DNA of 64,000 nt, from contig CM020620.1 of NCBI GenBank assembly GCA_009829735.1, positions 21,922,020-21,986,019 on the forward strand, read 5' to 3'. This DNA comes from Pyropia yezoensis. Its lineage: Eukaryota > Rhodophyta > Bangiophyceae > Bangiales > Bangiaceae. The position numbers were made by a program, and so were the translations under genes. Numbering within the stretch: the first letter of the stretch is position 1; each line of letters opens with the position of its first letter. Below the pieces are notes generated by a model. The model saw nothing but the letters and a program-made list of their open reading frames with translations. It was not told where the DNA came from and ran no database searches. Below are positions 33,549-45,748 of this stretch, piece by piece.

Positions 33549-34241
33549 TTTCCCCTTGCTTCCTGGGTTCGCGCACTGTCGGCGCCTGTGGAGAACCCAC
33601 TCCACCTGGGCACGCCCCCCCGCACTGCACTCCACCCGCCAAAGGTAGAACCGCCAGAGGGAAGCTTGCTTGGGGGGGGTTGCCTCCCTGATGTGCCTGG
33701 TCAAGAAGAGGGGTCCACGAGGGGAAGGGGGAGGAGACGCCGCTTCGTCAGGAGCATGAGGGGCACCTGCCCGAGATGCCCCAATGAGCACTGGACACAT
33801 GAGGACCAGGCTTCTTCGTGGACTAACCAGGCGACCCCATGACATGGAACATTCACCTCAAGAACGGCCATCTAAGAAACGGTGACCTGCTCACGGAAAA
33901 AGGTCCTCAAAACAATGGCCTCCAGCCGTCCCTTGGCTCCTCTCTAAAATCGACTACCCCTCTTCCAAGCCTCAGTTAGCACATGGGCCCGGACCCACCC
34001 CCGAGCCGGGCAAATCAATGCGAAAAGGATGGCCCCATTTCATGTTCGACAGCAGCCGGTCCACCCAGGGTGTCCCTGAAAGCGGTACACCGTCCAGGGG
34101 GCCCAAGGACCTCATGAGTTCGCATGGGGCTATGTGATCCTTCTGTCAGCATGGCCACCGTGGACCCCGCCGCGGCCGGTGCGGAGCCCGGGCCCGAGCC
34201 GAGAAAAACATCCATGTATCTTTTTTGTGCAACGTACCATA
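33549..34241. repeat. dispersed repeat, copy B
   Basis: Same orientation as copy A at 1-694. Similarity ends at ACGTACCATA near 34241. The + frame ending at 33842 (CPRCPNEHWTHEDQ, ending NQATP) and the - frame 34015-34248 (AQKRYMDVFLGSGPGS to MGPSFSH) are both intact in both copies. The left end of the element is not defined, because copy A is cut by the window. Confidence 0.75.
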
Positions 34242-35905
34242 CCATCAATGTTTTTATTTTAAATTCGGATGCTCAGGATCGACAAGCACCGGACCAAGCG
34301 GCGGGCGTCCCTACGAGTACATACGTCCCACGTCCTTGCTGCTTCTCTCTTATATCGTAAAAACGAGCAGGGTCAATGTCATTGCAGCGAGAGCTCAGTG
34401 GTATTCCGTTTGACCGAGAGTGCGTGTTTTTTTTTTTGTCTTTCCCGACGGGAGCGCCCCGCGACAGCACCGCCTCACAGTTTGAGGCGTCCCCCGCGCA
34501 GTGGGGCTTAAGACAGGACCACGAGCAAGCCGGGTCCTGGCCCGAGACCTTGCCTTTAGCGACGCTGTGTTTGCAGCCCGGGCGCAAGAAATATTCCTGA
34601 GATAGCTGCGCAGCGCAACTTCTTGCAGGGAACAACAAGAGGACAACCCAGGTCGGCCGTGCTCTTCGGCACGAGCGAAGAATCTCCCGTGACTGATCCT
34701 TACTCTTTCTCCGCTAGTGTCCAATAGAACGGCCCGGATGACTCCGCTGTCACCGATTGAGAAAGAACATAAGACTGGTCGCCGTTCCAAAAGAAATGCT
34801 GGAAGAATTTTGTTCCTGCTCTGGGGGCGCCCTACATCGTCCGTTGCTTGTTGGTGCAGTCCCTCTTCAGGGCGCGCTTCACAAGCTCGCATGTTGTTCT
34901 GTCGATACCACAACGAAGTTGAGGGTCGTGCGCTTCCGGCGCAGACGAGCACCATCCATGCGGGCTTATGCAACTTGCACCTGGAAGCGTCAAGCAAATT
35001 TAGTCCTCATATTCGACGTTCTTCAAGCACTGAGAGGGGGTTGCAAAATCCTGCGCAAGAGATAAACACCCGGAATGCAAGAAATCGGTGGTCCCGCTTT
35101 AGACCCCACTGCGCCGGCGGTGCCGAAGGCGAGGACGGCTCGAGCGTACCGGCGAGGGCTGAAAGAGCTCTTTCACCCGCCTGCTCATGGCGCATTGTCA
35201 GCGGCGGTTGCTGCGGAGCGGGCGGCCACACTTGGTGGCCTCTTTGTACCCGCCGCCCGCCATGGCGGCCGCGCGCTGCTGCGTGACGACCGGCGCGCGT
35301 TTGCTGTGGTGGCCCGCGACGTCTTTGCGGGGACGTGACAGGGGTGGGTGAGTGGCCAGGCGCCGTTAGCGGCAACGCGTTGCCGCCGCGACACGCGTCG
35401 CCGCCAATGTTGCCGCCGCGACACGCGTAGCCGCCAATGGCGAGGCATCCGCCTGGGTGACGCCCCGCCGCTGGTGCAGGGCGCACCCACCGGGACGGCG
35501 GCTGTGGTGGATAGGGGGGGGGGCAACCTCAGGGAGCGGGCGCGGAAACGGCACCGCCCCACACACCCCGTCAGGCGCTTGTACAGCACATCACCAGCAG
35601 CAAATAGACTGCAGGGAACCCCCCGCCTCCCGTACTTCACGACAAGAGCATTCAAACGACACGCGTCCCGCGCGCCGACCCTTCTCCTCCCCATAATCAG
35701 AAAGGGCATGACCCGCATCACGCGCGCCGACCGCCCGCCCCGCCAACCACGCGACCGCCACCCCCCTCCCCACAGCTCTGCTCTCGCACACCCGCAGCTG
35801 CTCTCTGATGACAATGTCGCCTTCTGCCCCACACCACCACCTCCCTACCTTCCCCCCCAGCCCCCCCCCCCCCCATTTGCGGTCGACGCTCGCGCCGGCC
35901 GTCCC
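34242..35905. other. intergenic, possible unidentified ORFs
   Basis: Composition is balanced up to about 35100. Two + frames, 34757-35065 (VPKEMLEEFCSCSGGAL, TTKLRVVRFRRRR) and 35075-35338 (ARAYRRGLKELFHPPAHG), have non-repetitive composition and could be pieces of one gene or element, but I recognise neither. A short repeat, GTTGCCGCCGCGACACGCGT, occurs twice at about 35380-35430. Confidence 0.4.
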
Positions 35906-36754
35906 TCACACCAACGCCAGCAGCTCAATGTCAAACACCAGCGTCGCGTCACGGACGCCGCCCACCTTGGACCGCCCGTACGCCAGGTGTGGGGGCACCG
36001 TGATGCGCCGCACCTCCCCAACGCGCATGCCGCGCATGCCCATATCCCAGCCGGGGATGACGTCCCCCGCACCGAGGACCATGGCCAGGGGGCCCGACTT
36101 GGAGTCCCGGCTCGACTCAAACAACCGCAGGCCACTGCTGTCGGCGGCGCCCCTGTGGCCCCCCCCGGCGTCGCCGCTGCCGCTGCCGGTACCGTCGTCG
36201 TTGCCGCCGAGCCCCCCCCCCGCCCCCCCCGCGGCCTCCTTGACGTACCCATCATAATGCACCTGGCAGCGAACCCCCTGCAGCAGCAGCCCCGCGGTCT
36301 TACCCTGTGCGCTCGGCCGGCGGAGCTCCACCCCCACCTCGAGGGGCACGTCTGCCAGCCGTGCCCCCCCGTCGGTGCCCGCCCGGCGGCGGGCCGCCAG
36401 CTCCATCATCACCGCCCCCCCGTTGGGCAGCGCGTCTGCCACCAGCCGCCGGGGCAGCAGCCCCCCGTGAGCGCCCCGCCCGTGGCCACATGGCGAGCAC
36501 ACCAGGTTGGTGCCGAGGATGCCCGCGTCCACAACGTACGCGCCGTATGAGGCGGCGGACGCGCGCTCCGACAGGGCCTCCCAAAACGGCTCATCATTGT
36601 AGTTGGCACACGCGCAGCGGGTGCAGGGGGCGGGGCGGGTGGCCGCGACAATGGCACGGTAGAGAAGGGTGAAGAGGGCGCCCACCACCAGTAATGCTGC
36701 CACCACGGGCAACGCGTCGGCGGGCGTCAGGCGCTGGAGGGGGGCGCGGTCCAT
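35906..36754 (-). CDS. membrane-anchored FKBP-type prolyl isomerase
   Basis: 282 residues from the ATG at 36754; the upstream open frame is GC-biased leader. A hydrophobic segment (ALPVVAALLVVGALFTLLYR, about residues 14-34) is followed by a Cys cluster (CTRCAC, later CSPCGHG). The FKBP domain fills the C-terminal half: VHYDGYV, LFESSRDSKSGP, VIPGWDMGMRGMRVGE, ITVPPHLAYGRSKVGG, LVFDIELL. These are the residues that line the FKBP active site and drug pocket, so peptidyl-prolyl cis-trans isomerase activity is likely. A Gly/Asp/Ser-rich insert of about 35 residues sits between the first strand and the FESS segment. The N-terminal helix suggests an ER or organelle membrane anchor; the Cys pairs could bind zinc or form disulfides. 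Confidence 0.85.
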   Translation of the reverse strand: MDRAPLQRLTPADALPVVAALLVVGALFTLLYRAIVAATRPAPCTRCACANYNDEPFWEALSERASAASYGAYVVDAGILGTNLVCSPCGHGRGAHGGLLPRRLVADALPNGGAVMMELAARRRAGTDGGARLADVPLEVGVELRRPSAQGKTAGLLLQGVRCQVHYDGYVKEAAGGAGGGLGGNDDGTGSGSGDAGGGHRGAADSSGLRLFESSRDSKSGPLAMVLGAGDVIPGWDMGMRGMRVGEVRRITVPPHLAYGRSKVGGVRDATLVFDIELLALV

Positions 36755-37722
36755 GGTGGGCGCCGCAGAGGGGGCGACCGGAAGGAGGGGGCGAGGTAGA
36801 GGGGGAAGGGGAGGGTTAGGGTGGCCCAGAGCGGCAGCGGCGCGAAAAAAGCGTGCAAAAGGGATGCCAAACGGGCGGGGCGGGAACAAGAGAAGAAGAC
36901 AAAAATAAACGGCGAGGTGCGGGTCAACACGCGACCCCCAGGAACAGGAAGCGGCCACAGCCACACTGATGGGGACGGCGGGGCCACACCGCAGCCGCGC
37001 TCCCCCCCACCCCTCCCCCCCCCCCTCTCGCCGCCGTCGTCGACCGCCGAGTGCCGGCGCGCCGGCCGCCGCGGGGGCGGCGGAGGAGGAGGAGGGCGGC
37101 CGTGCCGCGGCGCGCGGTCGCCGGCGCAGCGCGGTAGAGCGCCACGAGGGCACCAAGCGGGGGGATCCTGGCTCAGGGCGCGGCTTGCAGCAGAGGGGCC
37201 GCGGGCGGGGCGTTTGGGAGAGAGGATGGCGGCAGGGAGGGATCCTGCAAGCGCCGGCCGCCCGGCGCTGCAAACGGCCGACCAGCGCGGTACGCGTGGC
37301 ACAGGCTGACGCACATGACATTGGGGCCTCCCCTGATCCGGGCGCGTTCCCGGTCCAGACTCGGAGAAATTAGGCACACTACCTAACTGGTCGTTGGACG
37401 GCTGACGAGAGGAGCGGTGGAAGCCATGGCGCACCCCACTCTAGCTAGCTGAAGAGGAAGAGAAGGGTCTCTCTTCAACGCCGTTCACTTGCGCTGCGGG
37501 CGACTCGCAACAAAACGAGGAGCTCTCTCTTCGCTGCCTTTATCCAGAACTGAGAGAGGAAGGTACGCTGAAACGCGCTTGTATGCAGTGGCGGCACCGC
37601 AAAAGCCACACGGCCCTCGTCCTCGTTGGCCACCCAGCCAGTGCCCTTGCAGACGGTCCCTCTGCGTGCGGCTGCTAGGCCGGCCCGCTCCTCCTCCATC
37701 CCCCCCCTCACGGCGCTCGCCC
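36755..37722. other. intergenic
   Basis: Upstream of the FKBP gene and downstream of the PH-domain gene, both on the - strand. GC-rich to about 37300, then balanced. No gene recognised. Confidence 0.5.
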
Positions 37723-40453
37723 TCATGGTGTGGCGGCGTCAATGGCCGCACGGAACGCGTCCGCCCAGCGGGCGACCCCCCCCCCTCCCCGGGGTACGTA
37801 CAGCACGAGGCGCCCCCCCTCCAACACCAGCACCAGCTTGCCCGTCAGCCCACATGCTGCCACACGGCCGCCAGCAAGGCCCACCCGCCACGACGGCGGC
37901 GCCGCCGACGAGCGCGCGTTGAACAGCTCCCCTCCCGCCACCACAAACCATCGCCGCACCCGCGACCGCGTGCGGCGGCCGCGCTTGTCCAGGTAGCCCG
38001 ATGCCAGGAGGGGGGGCGCCCCCGCCGCGCCCGCCACAGCGCCCGCCACTGTGCGGCGGGCACCGGGGCCGGCTGAGCGGGCGGCGGCCAGGGAGGGCAT
38101 GGACAGCTCGTCCCATGCCAACGGTGACGCCCGGCTTGGGGAGGCGGCGGGGGTGGACCGCGCGGTGGGGGGGGTGTGCCGGGGGGGGGGGCGGCGGGCG
38201 TCTGGTGCGGCCACCACCGCTGCCGGCACCCCCGGGTGCCGCCCCGGTGGACGCTGCGGCGGCGCCTCTGTGGGGCGGGGGGGAGGGGGAGGGGCCGCCG
38301 CCGCCGCCGCCGCCGCGCCGCCGCGACGGCCGCCGCCGTGGCGACGGCGGCGCTGGTGGCGACGGTGGCGGCGACGGTGGCAGCGCCTCCTCGGCAAACG
38401 TCGCGTCTGCGGCGGCAGCGGAGGCGGCGCCCGGTGGCGCGGGCGGCAGCGGCATGCCGCCACGGGTGGGCGTGCCGCGGGCGTGTCGCCGACCGCTCCC
38501 GTCGGGGGGAGACGGTGGGGGGGGGGTTGCAGCAGCCGGGGCCCCCCGCCCCGCACACGTCACCCCCACTGAAGTCGCCACGGCTGTATTCGCGGCCGCT
38601 CCCTCAGGCGCGGGGGCTGGGTCACTCCGAGGGGGGGGGAGAGCGCCGCCAAGCGGTGACGGCGGCGCGGCGGCGCGACCGCTCCCCCGCCGCCCTCCCG
38701 GGTACACACCCGTGCCACCGCCACCGCCACCGTCCCCGCTGCCACCACCGCCCTTTCGGTATGTTGACGGCGCAGCCGACGCGGGCGTAGAGCCACCCCC
38801 CCCGTCGGTACAGGCCCGTGGAGAGCGGCCGCCGCTGCTGCTGGCGGTGCTACCGGCACCGCCGCCAACGCTCACCCCCGTCCCGACCGATGACAAGGGG
38901 GAGGAGTTCCCCAAGGCGCCCCCGGCGTCGGCGGCCGACCACGAGCTGCTGCCGCCGCCGCCGCCTCCATAACCGCCGGCGCCACCGGCGCCACCGCCAC
39001 CGTTGGCGCGGCGGGCGCGGGCGGCGGCCGCTGCCGCCCGCCGTCGCCGCCGGCCGTCGCTGCTGCCGCTGGCGCTGCCGGGCGCGCCTGCCGATCCAGA
39101 CCGGCCTGCAGCGCTCAGCGTCGGCGGCGTCAGCGAAGAGATTGACAGGGGCGCGCTGCCGTGGCCTCTTCCGGTTGAGTCAAAGATGCCGCGCGCGGGG
39201 GACGATGGCGGGGTGGACAGCGGGGAGCCCGGCTGGGAGCCTCCGCGCTGCGGGGCGCGGCCCTTGCCGCCGCCGCCACCTCCACCGCTGGCGCGCTCAC
39301 GCGGTGATGCCCGGCGACTGACCGCCCCTGTGTTCGCGGCCGATGCCGTAGGGGCGGCCGCCACCGCCGCCGTCGCCGCTACCGCCGCAGAGGAGGAGGT
39401 GGCGGCGGCAGACACGGCCGCCGCGTCGGCGGCGGCGCGGCGGCCACCGCGGCGCTTGGACGAGCGCAGCCGCGTGGCGGCGGCCACGTCTTCCCCCCCC
39501 GACCACTCGCTGACGAGGGAGCGGGTCTTGGCCGTTGCCGACACTTGCCCGGTGGGAGGGCCTCCCCAGCGGGTCGACGCAGACGCGGTCATGCCGCGCC
39601 GTGGGGGGGGAATCGGGGAGGAGGAGGCGTCCCCGCCGCCGCCCGTCAAGGCGGCCCCCCTCCTCCCCGAGGTGGTCGTTGGGGCCGGCGGCGTGGCGCC
39701 CTTCCCCGACGGTGACCGCCCGCCGCTACCGCCGACGCCGACGCTGCTGTTCCCGCCGCCCCCCCACCGAAAGGAAGGCGGGGCGTCGGCAGCAGCAGCG
39801 GCAGCAGCGGCGGCCGTCGCCGCCGCCGACGCGGCCGCCGCAGCCGCGGCGGGCTCGGAAAGAAAAGCGGTAAAGCGGGCGCCAGGGGCGGTGGCAAGGC
39901 CGCCCGGCGGGTGCACCCGCCCCCCGACGCCGCCCGTCACCCCATCCAGCGACGCCCGCAGGCGGCCGCCGCGGCGGCGGCCGCCCCCACCCCCGTCTCC
40001 ATCCCCGCCACCGCCGCCACCCCCCGCGGAGGGGGAGGACGGTCCTGGCGACCACCAGCCGCTGCCGCGGCCGCTTCCGCCGCCGCCACCGCCACCACCA
40101 CCACCACCGCGACAGCCGCCGCCGCCGTCTCCGGGGCCGCCACCGCTGCCGCCGCTGCTGCCGCCGCCGCTCCCGGCGGCCAGTCCCCCCCACCCCGCCC
40201 AACCGCCTCCCTCACCGGCGCCCCCCGCACCAGCACCGGCGCCGGAGCGGGCGCCGGCGCCACCACCCGCGCCCACGCCGCCCCCCGCCCCCCCCCCGTC
40301 CCCGCCCGCAGGGAGGCGCGGGGAGCGGCCGACCAGCCGCGGTCGCGCGCGGACCTGGTGGGAGAGCTCCAGGGAGAACTGGGTGAGGTTGCGCCAGCCC
40401 ACGGGAAAGTCTTGGGCGGGGGCGGGGCCCGCCGCCCCACCCGCGGCCGCCAT
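37723..40453 (-). CDS. PH-domain protein with long low-complexity region
   Basis: The ATG at 40453 (MAAAGGAAGPAPAQDF) opens a frame with a non-repetitive start (FPVGWRNLTQFSLELSHQVR), followed by about 700 residues of Gly/Ser/Pro/Arg-rich sequence. The C-terminal pleckstrin-homology domain is read in another frame, from about 38160 to the stop at 37723: ASGYLDKRGRRTRSRVRRWF, VVAGGELF, CGLTGKLVLVLEGGRLVLYV, and the closing helix WADAFRAAIDAA with the conserved Trp. The two frames must be joined near 38165-38215, where a 10-base homopolymer lies (38179-38188). An indel there or a small intron would reconcile them. PH domains bind phosphoinositides or proteins at membranes. The N-terminal motif is unrecognised. 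Confidence 0.55.
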
Positions 40454-43400
40454 TTCTCCCTGGCGTACACCCAACGGTGGGAGGAGGGAGGGAAAGTCAA
40501 GAAGAAGACTGGCGAAGGGGGACGGGGGGAGGGGCAAAGAGATCAGAAAAAGGAGGTGGGAAAAGGGGCAAAATGAGAGGCGTTGGAGGAAAGGGCAAGC
40601 CAACCGTTGGGTGGTAGTCGTGACGGCCCAGACCCCTCAGTCACCGTCGGCGGGGGGGCAGGCTGCGCAGGGGCTGCGGCGTCGCCACCACGCGCGCCAG
40701 CGGCAGCGCCCGACGACGGCAGGGACGCCAAGCACGAAGGGGAGGGGAGGAGGGGGTGGTAGCCGCCGAGGAGGAGAAGGACCACGGAAGCGGCACGGAT
40801 GCCGCCGCACACAGTCCCGTTCTCTACGTACGTCAGGAGAAGAAGGGGAAGGGGGCCAAAGCGAAGCGGTTGGGAGAACGACAACCACCAACACCAACAA
40901 GGACAACAACAAAAAACGGGGTGGGGGTGCCACGAGGCGCGTCACGACGGCTGTGACAGGCGCCAACGTGGGCGAGCGAGCTGGCGCGCGGTGGGCGCGG
41001 GGCCGCCCGGACCGAGGGGTCCGCCAAAAAAATGGGCGACCGCCCGCTCCGCCTCTGCGCCGGCCCCCTCAGTCACCGCCCCCGCCGTGAGAGCACCACC
41101 CCCACACCTGGCGGGGGGCCGACGCAGCCGGCCGCCACACACCCCACCGAGGGACGTCGGAGACGGCGGCGGCAGCGGGGGCGGCAGCGGCGGCGGCAGC
41201 GGCGGGGGGGGGTGGAGGCAGCAGCGACGACAAGGGTGGGGGGAGGTGGGAGAAGAGGGGGAGGGGGGCTGACGCGGGCGTGGGCGTCCCCCTCCCCTCC
41301 CCGCCCTCCTCCACTGCCCCAGCCGCGCGCATTCCCCGCCGGCTCCTCTTCCCGGCCGGCGGGCGGGTTTGCCGCCAGTGACGGCCGGCGGGCCCCAGTC
41401 CACCCCCCCCCCCCCCTTTACCCTTCCTGGGCCAACCACCACGCCTCTCCGCCGCGGGTGGTGGGCGCCGGCACGTGCGCGTCGGGACCGCGCAGGCGTC
41501 CACCACCCCCGAGGGGGCGCGCCCATGCACACAGGGAAGCAGGGGGGGCAGCGAGACGGAAAGGGGATCCTCCCTGGCCGCTGGGCACACAGAAAGGGAG
41601 CAGAGCAACGCAGCCGCCGTCGCCCTCAGCCCGCCCTTCTTTCCCGTCACCACCACCCCGCCACCCGCCGCGGCTCGGCGACTCCCCATCTCCCGCGCCC
41701 CCCCCCCCGGCAGCGCCCACGCCGTCACCCGCCCCCTACCACGGCTCGCCGCCACCGCCCATTCCCCTTCCCCGGCCGAACAAGGACCAACCTTCACCCC
41801 ACCCTCCCCGCACCTCCGGCTCACCGCAACGCGCACCGCGCACCCCCCCTGCCGCTTCCTCCCCCCCCCCCCCCCGCCCCCATCCTCCCGTCCTCTCCTG
41901 TCCCCTCCCACCGCTGCCGCCGCGACGGCCGCCGTCGGCGGCGACGGTTGCCGGCCCGCCAGTGACACGCCGACACGCCAAACCGCCAGGGGCCCGCCCA
42001 CCGGATGGGGGGGCGCGCCGCCGCCGCCCACATCCGCCGCATGGGGCGCCCGCCCCACGCACCCGCTGCCCCGTCCTCGCGCCCCCGCTCGTACGCAGCG
42101 CGCTTGTGCCGCGCGCGGCTGCCGGCTCGCCGGGCCGCCCGCCCCGCCCGCCAGCCGGCCCGTCCGCGCGCCCGCTCGTAGCCCGCCTCGCCAAGCACCA
42201 GCACAGTCGCTGCCGCCCCCGGTGACTGGGCAGGCCAGACGGCCAGGTGGGCGGGGCCACGGAGAGGGGGGTGAGGGGGAGGAGGCGGGAGAGGGGGGAA
42301 GCCCCACCGCGCGCCGCCGATTGCCTGACCCTGCCCCTACTGTACCGGCGGCCGGCCCGTGGGCCACCCCCCGTCGGCCACCGCATGCTGCGCGCAGCGG
42401 CGAGCAACGTCCGCACGCTCACCGCGAGAAGGTGATGATGGTGTGGAAGAGACCCACTCGTGTGCGCGGCCGCCGCACCTGAGCGGCGGTCTCACGTTGC
42501 GGCGCTTCGCGGGAGATCGAGGGAGTTGCGTCCCATAGGCTGACATTCACTGCAACTTACTGTCCAACCATCGAGAGTTGAGTGCATAAAAGGAATGACT
42601 AGATTTTGTGCGGATATGTCGACTTTCAATGACAACAGAGACTTTCAGCAACGAGCATTCTCATCGACGATTCTCGTATCTTTCTCCTTAACAGAGGCAC
42701 GATCATGGTATATCCTATGACCGCAGATGTGACTTTCAGCAACCAAGATTATGATATTCTCGTTATTATCTGAGTGCGTCAGATCACAGTCTCCCGAGGC
42801 CCATTCGACTTCGACAGAGGACGATCCTCAAAAAAGAACAGTGTGGTCTTTCTCTAGGTACTCCCCTGCTTTGTCTGCCCCGCCGACGCCACCCTATTTA
42901 TACGGCGCGTACAACGCCCCACGTGCGTGCGTGCGTGCGCGCACGCTCTTGCCGGCTGTTGTGCCCATCACCTCCAATGCGCTGTCGCAGTTTCGCTGTT
43001 CACAACTATGGGCACCTCCAGACCTCTCACGCCGACCTCATCCCCCACTCAAGGCTGCCACAAGTCTCCCGCTTTCCATTCTCCCACCCCCACCGTGTGA
43101 GCTCTTTCTCCTCTGCCTGGACATCGCTTTGCCTTTCTCCTAGCCTCCATCTACCTCTGCGCTGTCAGGGTCGACGCTCCCTCCCCTCCTTTCATTTAAA
43201 AAGTCGTCGCCCCCCCCCTCAACCCTCCCCCGCCCGCAAGTGGCTCTCCGATTGCTACTAACATTCAACCCCCTCCCCCCCCCTGGCGGTAACACACCCG
43301 TCGCCGGGACCGTTTCCCCCGCCTCCCCCTCATCGCGGTTGACGCGCGTGCCGTCGCTACCGCTCTGCTCTCGTCTCGCTCCCTACCGGCGACGCGCTCG

Positions 43401-44084
43401 CCGCTGCAGCCATCCCACGTCCCTCCTCTTCGTCATGAGTGATGCACCCACGGCCGCTGCCGGTCCTTCCCCCTCTTGTCGGCCGGTGACGCGCCCGCCA
43501 CTGGCTGGACTGTGGCACAAAGGTAGGCGACGTCCTGTGCTGACACGAGCGCACCGCGCGCCGAAATGCAGTCCGCGCCGTCACAGCTCTTTAGATGCAC
43601 CGAAGGCACATCATTGCAGTCGAATTTTCCCAAGTGACGCCTCAGTACGAATTTCTAATATGAACCGACTGAATGATAAAGCGGCCAGAAACGGCAAACT
43701 AGAGGACATCTCCATACAAAATGTCCCGATGTCGGACACACGTGGCAGGGGTTCATCATATTCTAATGAGATTCTGATGAGCATGTTGCTGAAAGTCTCT
43801 AATGCGGGCGACGAGAAAAGGGTTGGGGAAAGAGCGGTCCGTCAGCGAGGAGGGACTGACGGCCGCACGTGAAAGACAAGCCCGCCACAGTGTGGGTGAG
43901 GCGGCCACACCCACCCATCAGGTACCACACTACGTACCCAAATACTGACAGGGCGCTTTCCTAACGGGGCGGCTGTGAGTGTAACTGTACGGCTCATGAT
44001 ACCTTGGTGCGAGCGTCGGTGCATGAGCGCTGGACATGGCTTATGCGACGGTTGGTACATGTTTTGAAGTCTCACAGCGGCGTG
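40454..44084. other. long intergenic region with a possible promoter
   Basis: To about 42480 the sequence is GC-rich and low complexity with open but unconvincing frames. 42540-43900 is AT-richer. GACTTTCANNAAC occurs three times at 42622-42740. A TATA-like CTATTTATAC at 42893-42902 is followed by a (GTGC)n stretch. An ATG at 43435 (MSDAPTAAAG) opens a frame whose 'LWHKG' end meets a GTAGGC donor-like sequence at 43522. This could be a first exon, but nothing downstream confirms it. Confidence 0.4.
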
Positions 44085-44089
44085 CCACC

Positions 44090-44659
44090 TGTAGCATCCC
44101 AGGCCCCGACTTGGCGCCGACCCGGGACTGCAACCAGAGGGCACCAGGTGCCAGAACACGCCCGCCGTGTGGTGATGGTTGGCGGCCGTGGCCCGTGCCC
44201 GGCACTGGGATGCGGTGGACTACGCTATCCACACGTGAGAGAGGGCTTTCTGATGGGTTTTTGCATACTTGTGGGGGACTTGATTTGAGAGAATTTGAGT
44301 GTGAGACTAGTGAGTGGGAATAGAATTAGTAGTGATAGTGGCCCCCGACCTGACGAGGTTAGACTCGGGTCGGGGCCACTCGGGGGTATGGGGGGCTACC
44401 TGGCCAACGTGCCGAGGCTCCCCCAGATGCACGTTAAGAGGGACAGCGACGCGCCCTTGGCCCGCGCCCTCAGGAAAAAGACAACTGCGCGTTTGCTTTC
44501 CTCTTCCCCGTGTGCACTACCGTGCGTATCTGTTTGCTCTGCGAGCAGGCACGTGAGGCAACAGGCATACCACTCTCGTAGTTCCCCTTTCTGTGTTACG
44601 TGTCCCTTTCCCCCGAGGGATATTGACGCGTGTCTGAGAGGATCGAGTTTTATACAACA
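44090..44659 (+). repeat. solo LTR (570 bp), opposite orientation to the full element
   Basis: Reverse complement of the LTRs at 44991-45560 and 54921-55490, with about four mismatches in 570. It starts TGTAGCATCC and ends ATACAACA, i.e. TG..CA. No internal element sequence adjoins it on the left. Flanks: CCACC (44085-44089) on the left and CTGGG (44660-44664) on the right. They do not match each other, but match (as reverse complements) the flanks of the neighbouring element; see the inversion entry. Confidence 0.9.
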
Positions 44660-44990
44660 CTGGGGTTGGTCGCTGGGAGGCTGGGAGGATGGGTGGGTAG
44701 AGGGGTGGGGTAGACGCCGGGGGAGAGGTGGGCAGTGTGTGGGGGAAGGTGCGAGCCGCTGGCTCGCTCGCTCATCGATGGCGGCGGTTGCGTCGGTTGG
44801 GGCGGCAGCCGCTGGGCCTGGCTGGCGTGGAGGGGGGGAAGCCACAGCGCTGGCGGCCGCAGCTGTCTGCAGATGGGAGGGACACTGCTGAGAGAAGGGT
44901 GGGGGAGCGCGATATCTACAGTGCTGCTTGCTGCGCGCCTCCATTGGACGCGGTCGGGGCGGCGGCAGCAGCCTGTGCCGGTAGGGGTGG
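44660..44990. other. 331-bp inter-LTR segment, apparently inverted
   Basis: Lies between the solo LTR and the inverted LTR of the full element. It begins CTGGG and ends GGTGG. If this segment is flipped, the solo LTR is flanked by CCACC on both sides and the full element by CCCAG on both sides: two perfect 5-bp target-site duplications. This indicates recombination between the inverted LTRs after both insertions. Confidence 0.8.
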
Positions 44991-45560
44991 TGTGGTATAA
45001 AACTCGATCCTCTCAGACACGTGTCAATATCCCTCGGGGGAAAGGGACACGTAACACAGAAAGGGGAACTACGAGAGTGGTATGCCTGTTGCCTCACGTG
45101 CCTGCTCGCAGAGCAAACAGATACGCACGGTAGTGCACACGGGGAAGAGGAAAGCAAACGCGCAGTTGTCTTTTTCCTGAGGGCGCGGGCCAAGGGCGCG
45201 TCGCTGTCCCTCTTAACGTGCATCTGGGGGAGCCTCGGCACGTTGGCCAGGTAGCCCCCCATACCCCCGAGTGGCCCCGACCCGAGTCTAGCCTCGTCAG
45301 GTCGGGGGCCACTATCACTACTAATTCTATTCCCACTCACTAGTCTCACACTCAAATTCTCTCAAATCAAGTCCCCCACAAGTATGCAAAAACCCATCAG
45401 AAAGCCCTCTCTCACGTGTGGATAGCGTAGTCCACCGCATCCCAGTGCCGGGCACGGGCCACGGCCGCCAACCATCACCACACGGCGGGCGTGTTCTGGC
45501 ACCTGGTGCCCTCTGGTTGCAGTCCCGGGTCGGCGCCAAGTCGGGGCCAGGGATGCTACA
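44991..45560 (-). repeat. 3' LTR of the chromovirus
   Basis: 570 bp, TG..CA ends, three mismatches to the 5' LTR (one in the terminal TGTKGTATAAAAC, two near 45242 and 45270). Left flank GGTGG (44986-44990). Confidence 0.92.
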
Positions 45561-45573
45561 TAGCTCCCTCCCT
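45561..45573 (-). promoter_or_regulatory. polypurine tract
   Basis: On the - strand AGGGAGGGAGCTA immediately precedes the first base of the 3' LTR, the expected place for the second-strand primer. Confidence 0.75.
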
Positions 45574-45748
45574 AGTCCGGCGCGTCCTCGGGCCGAACCA
45601 GGTGCCACCGTGCACAGCCTCGAGCACGTCCACACCGGTGCCGAGGTCGAGCGTCTTCACCCCGGGTACGATCACCTGCTCCAATCCTGCTCCCCCCCCC
45701 TCCTCCTTCTTCATCTTGATCCTCCCGTTCCCCCGGATTCTGGACGCC

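Noticed and set aside
44295..45355. ORFs of about 200-320 codons starting inside the LTRs
   Set aside because: Identical N-termini simply reflect the shared LTR sequence, and the frames run into unrelated flanking DNA.
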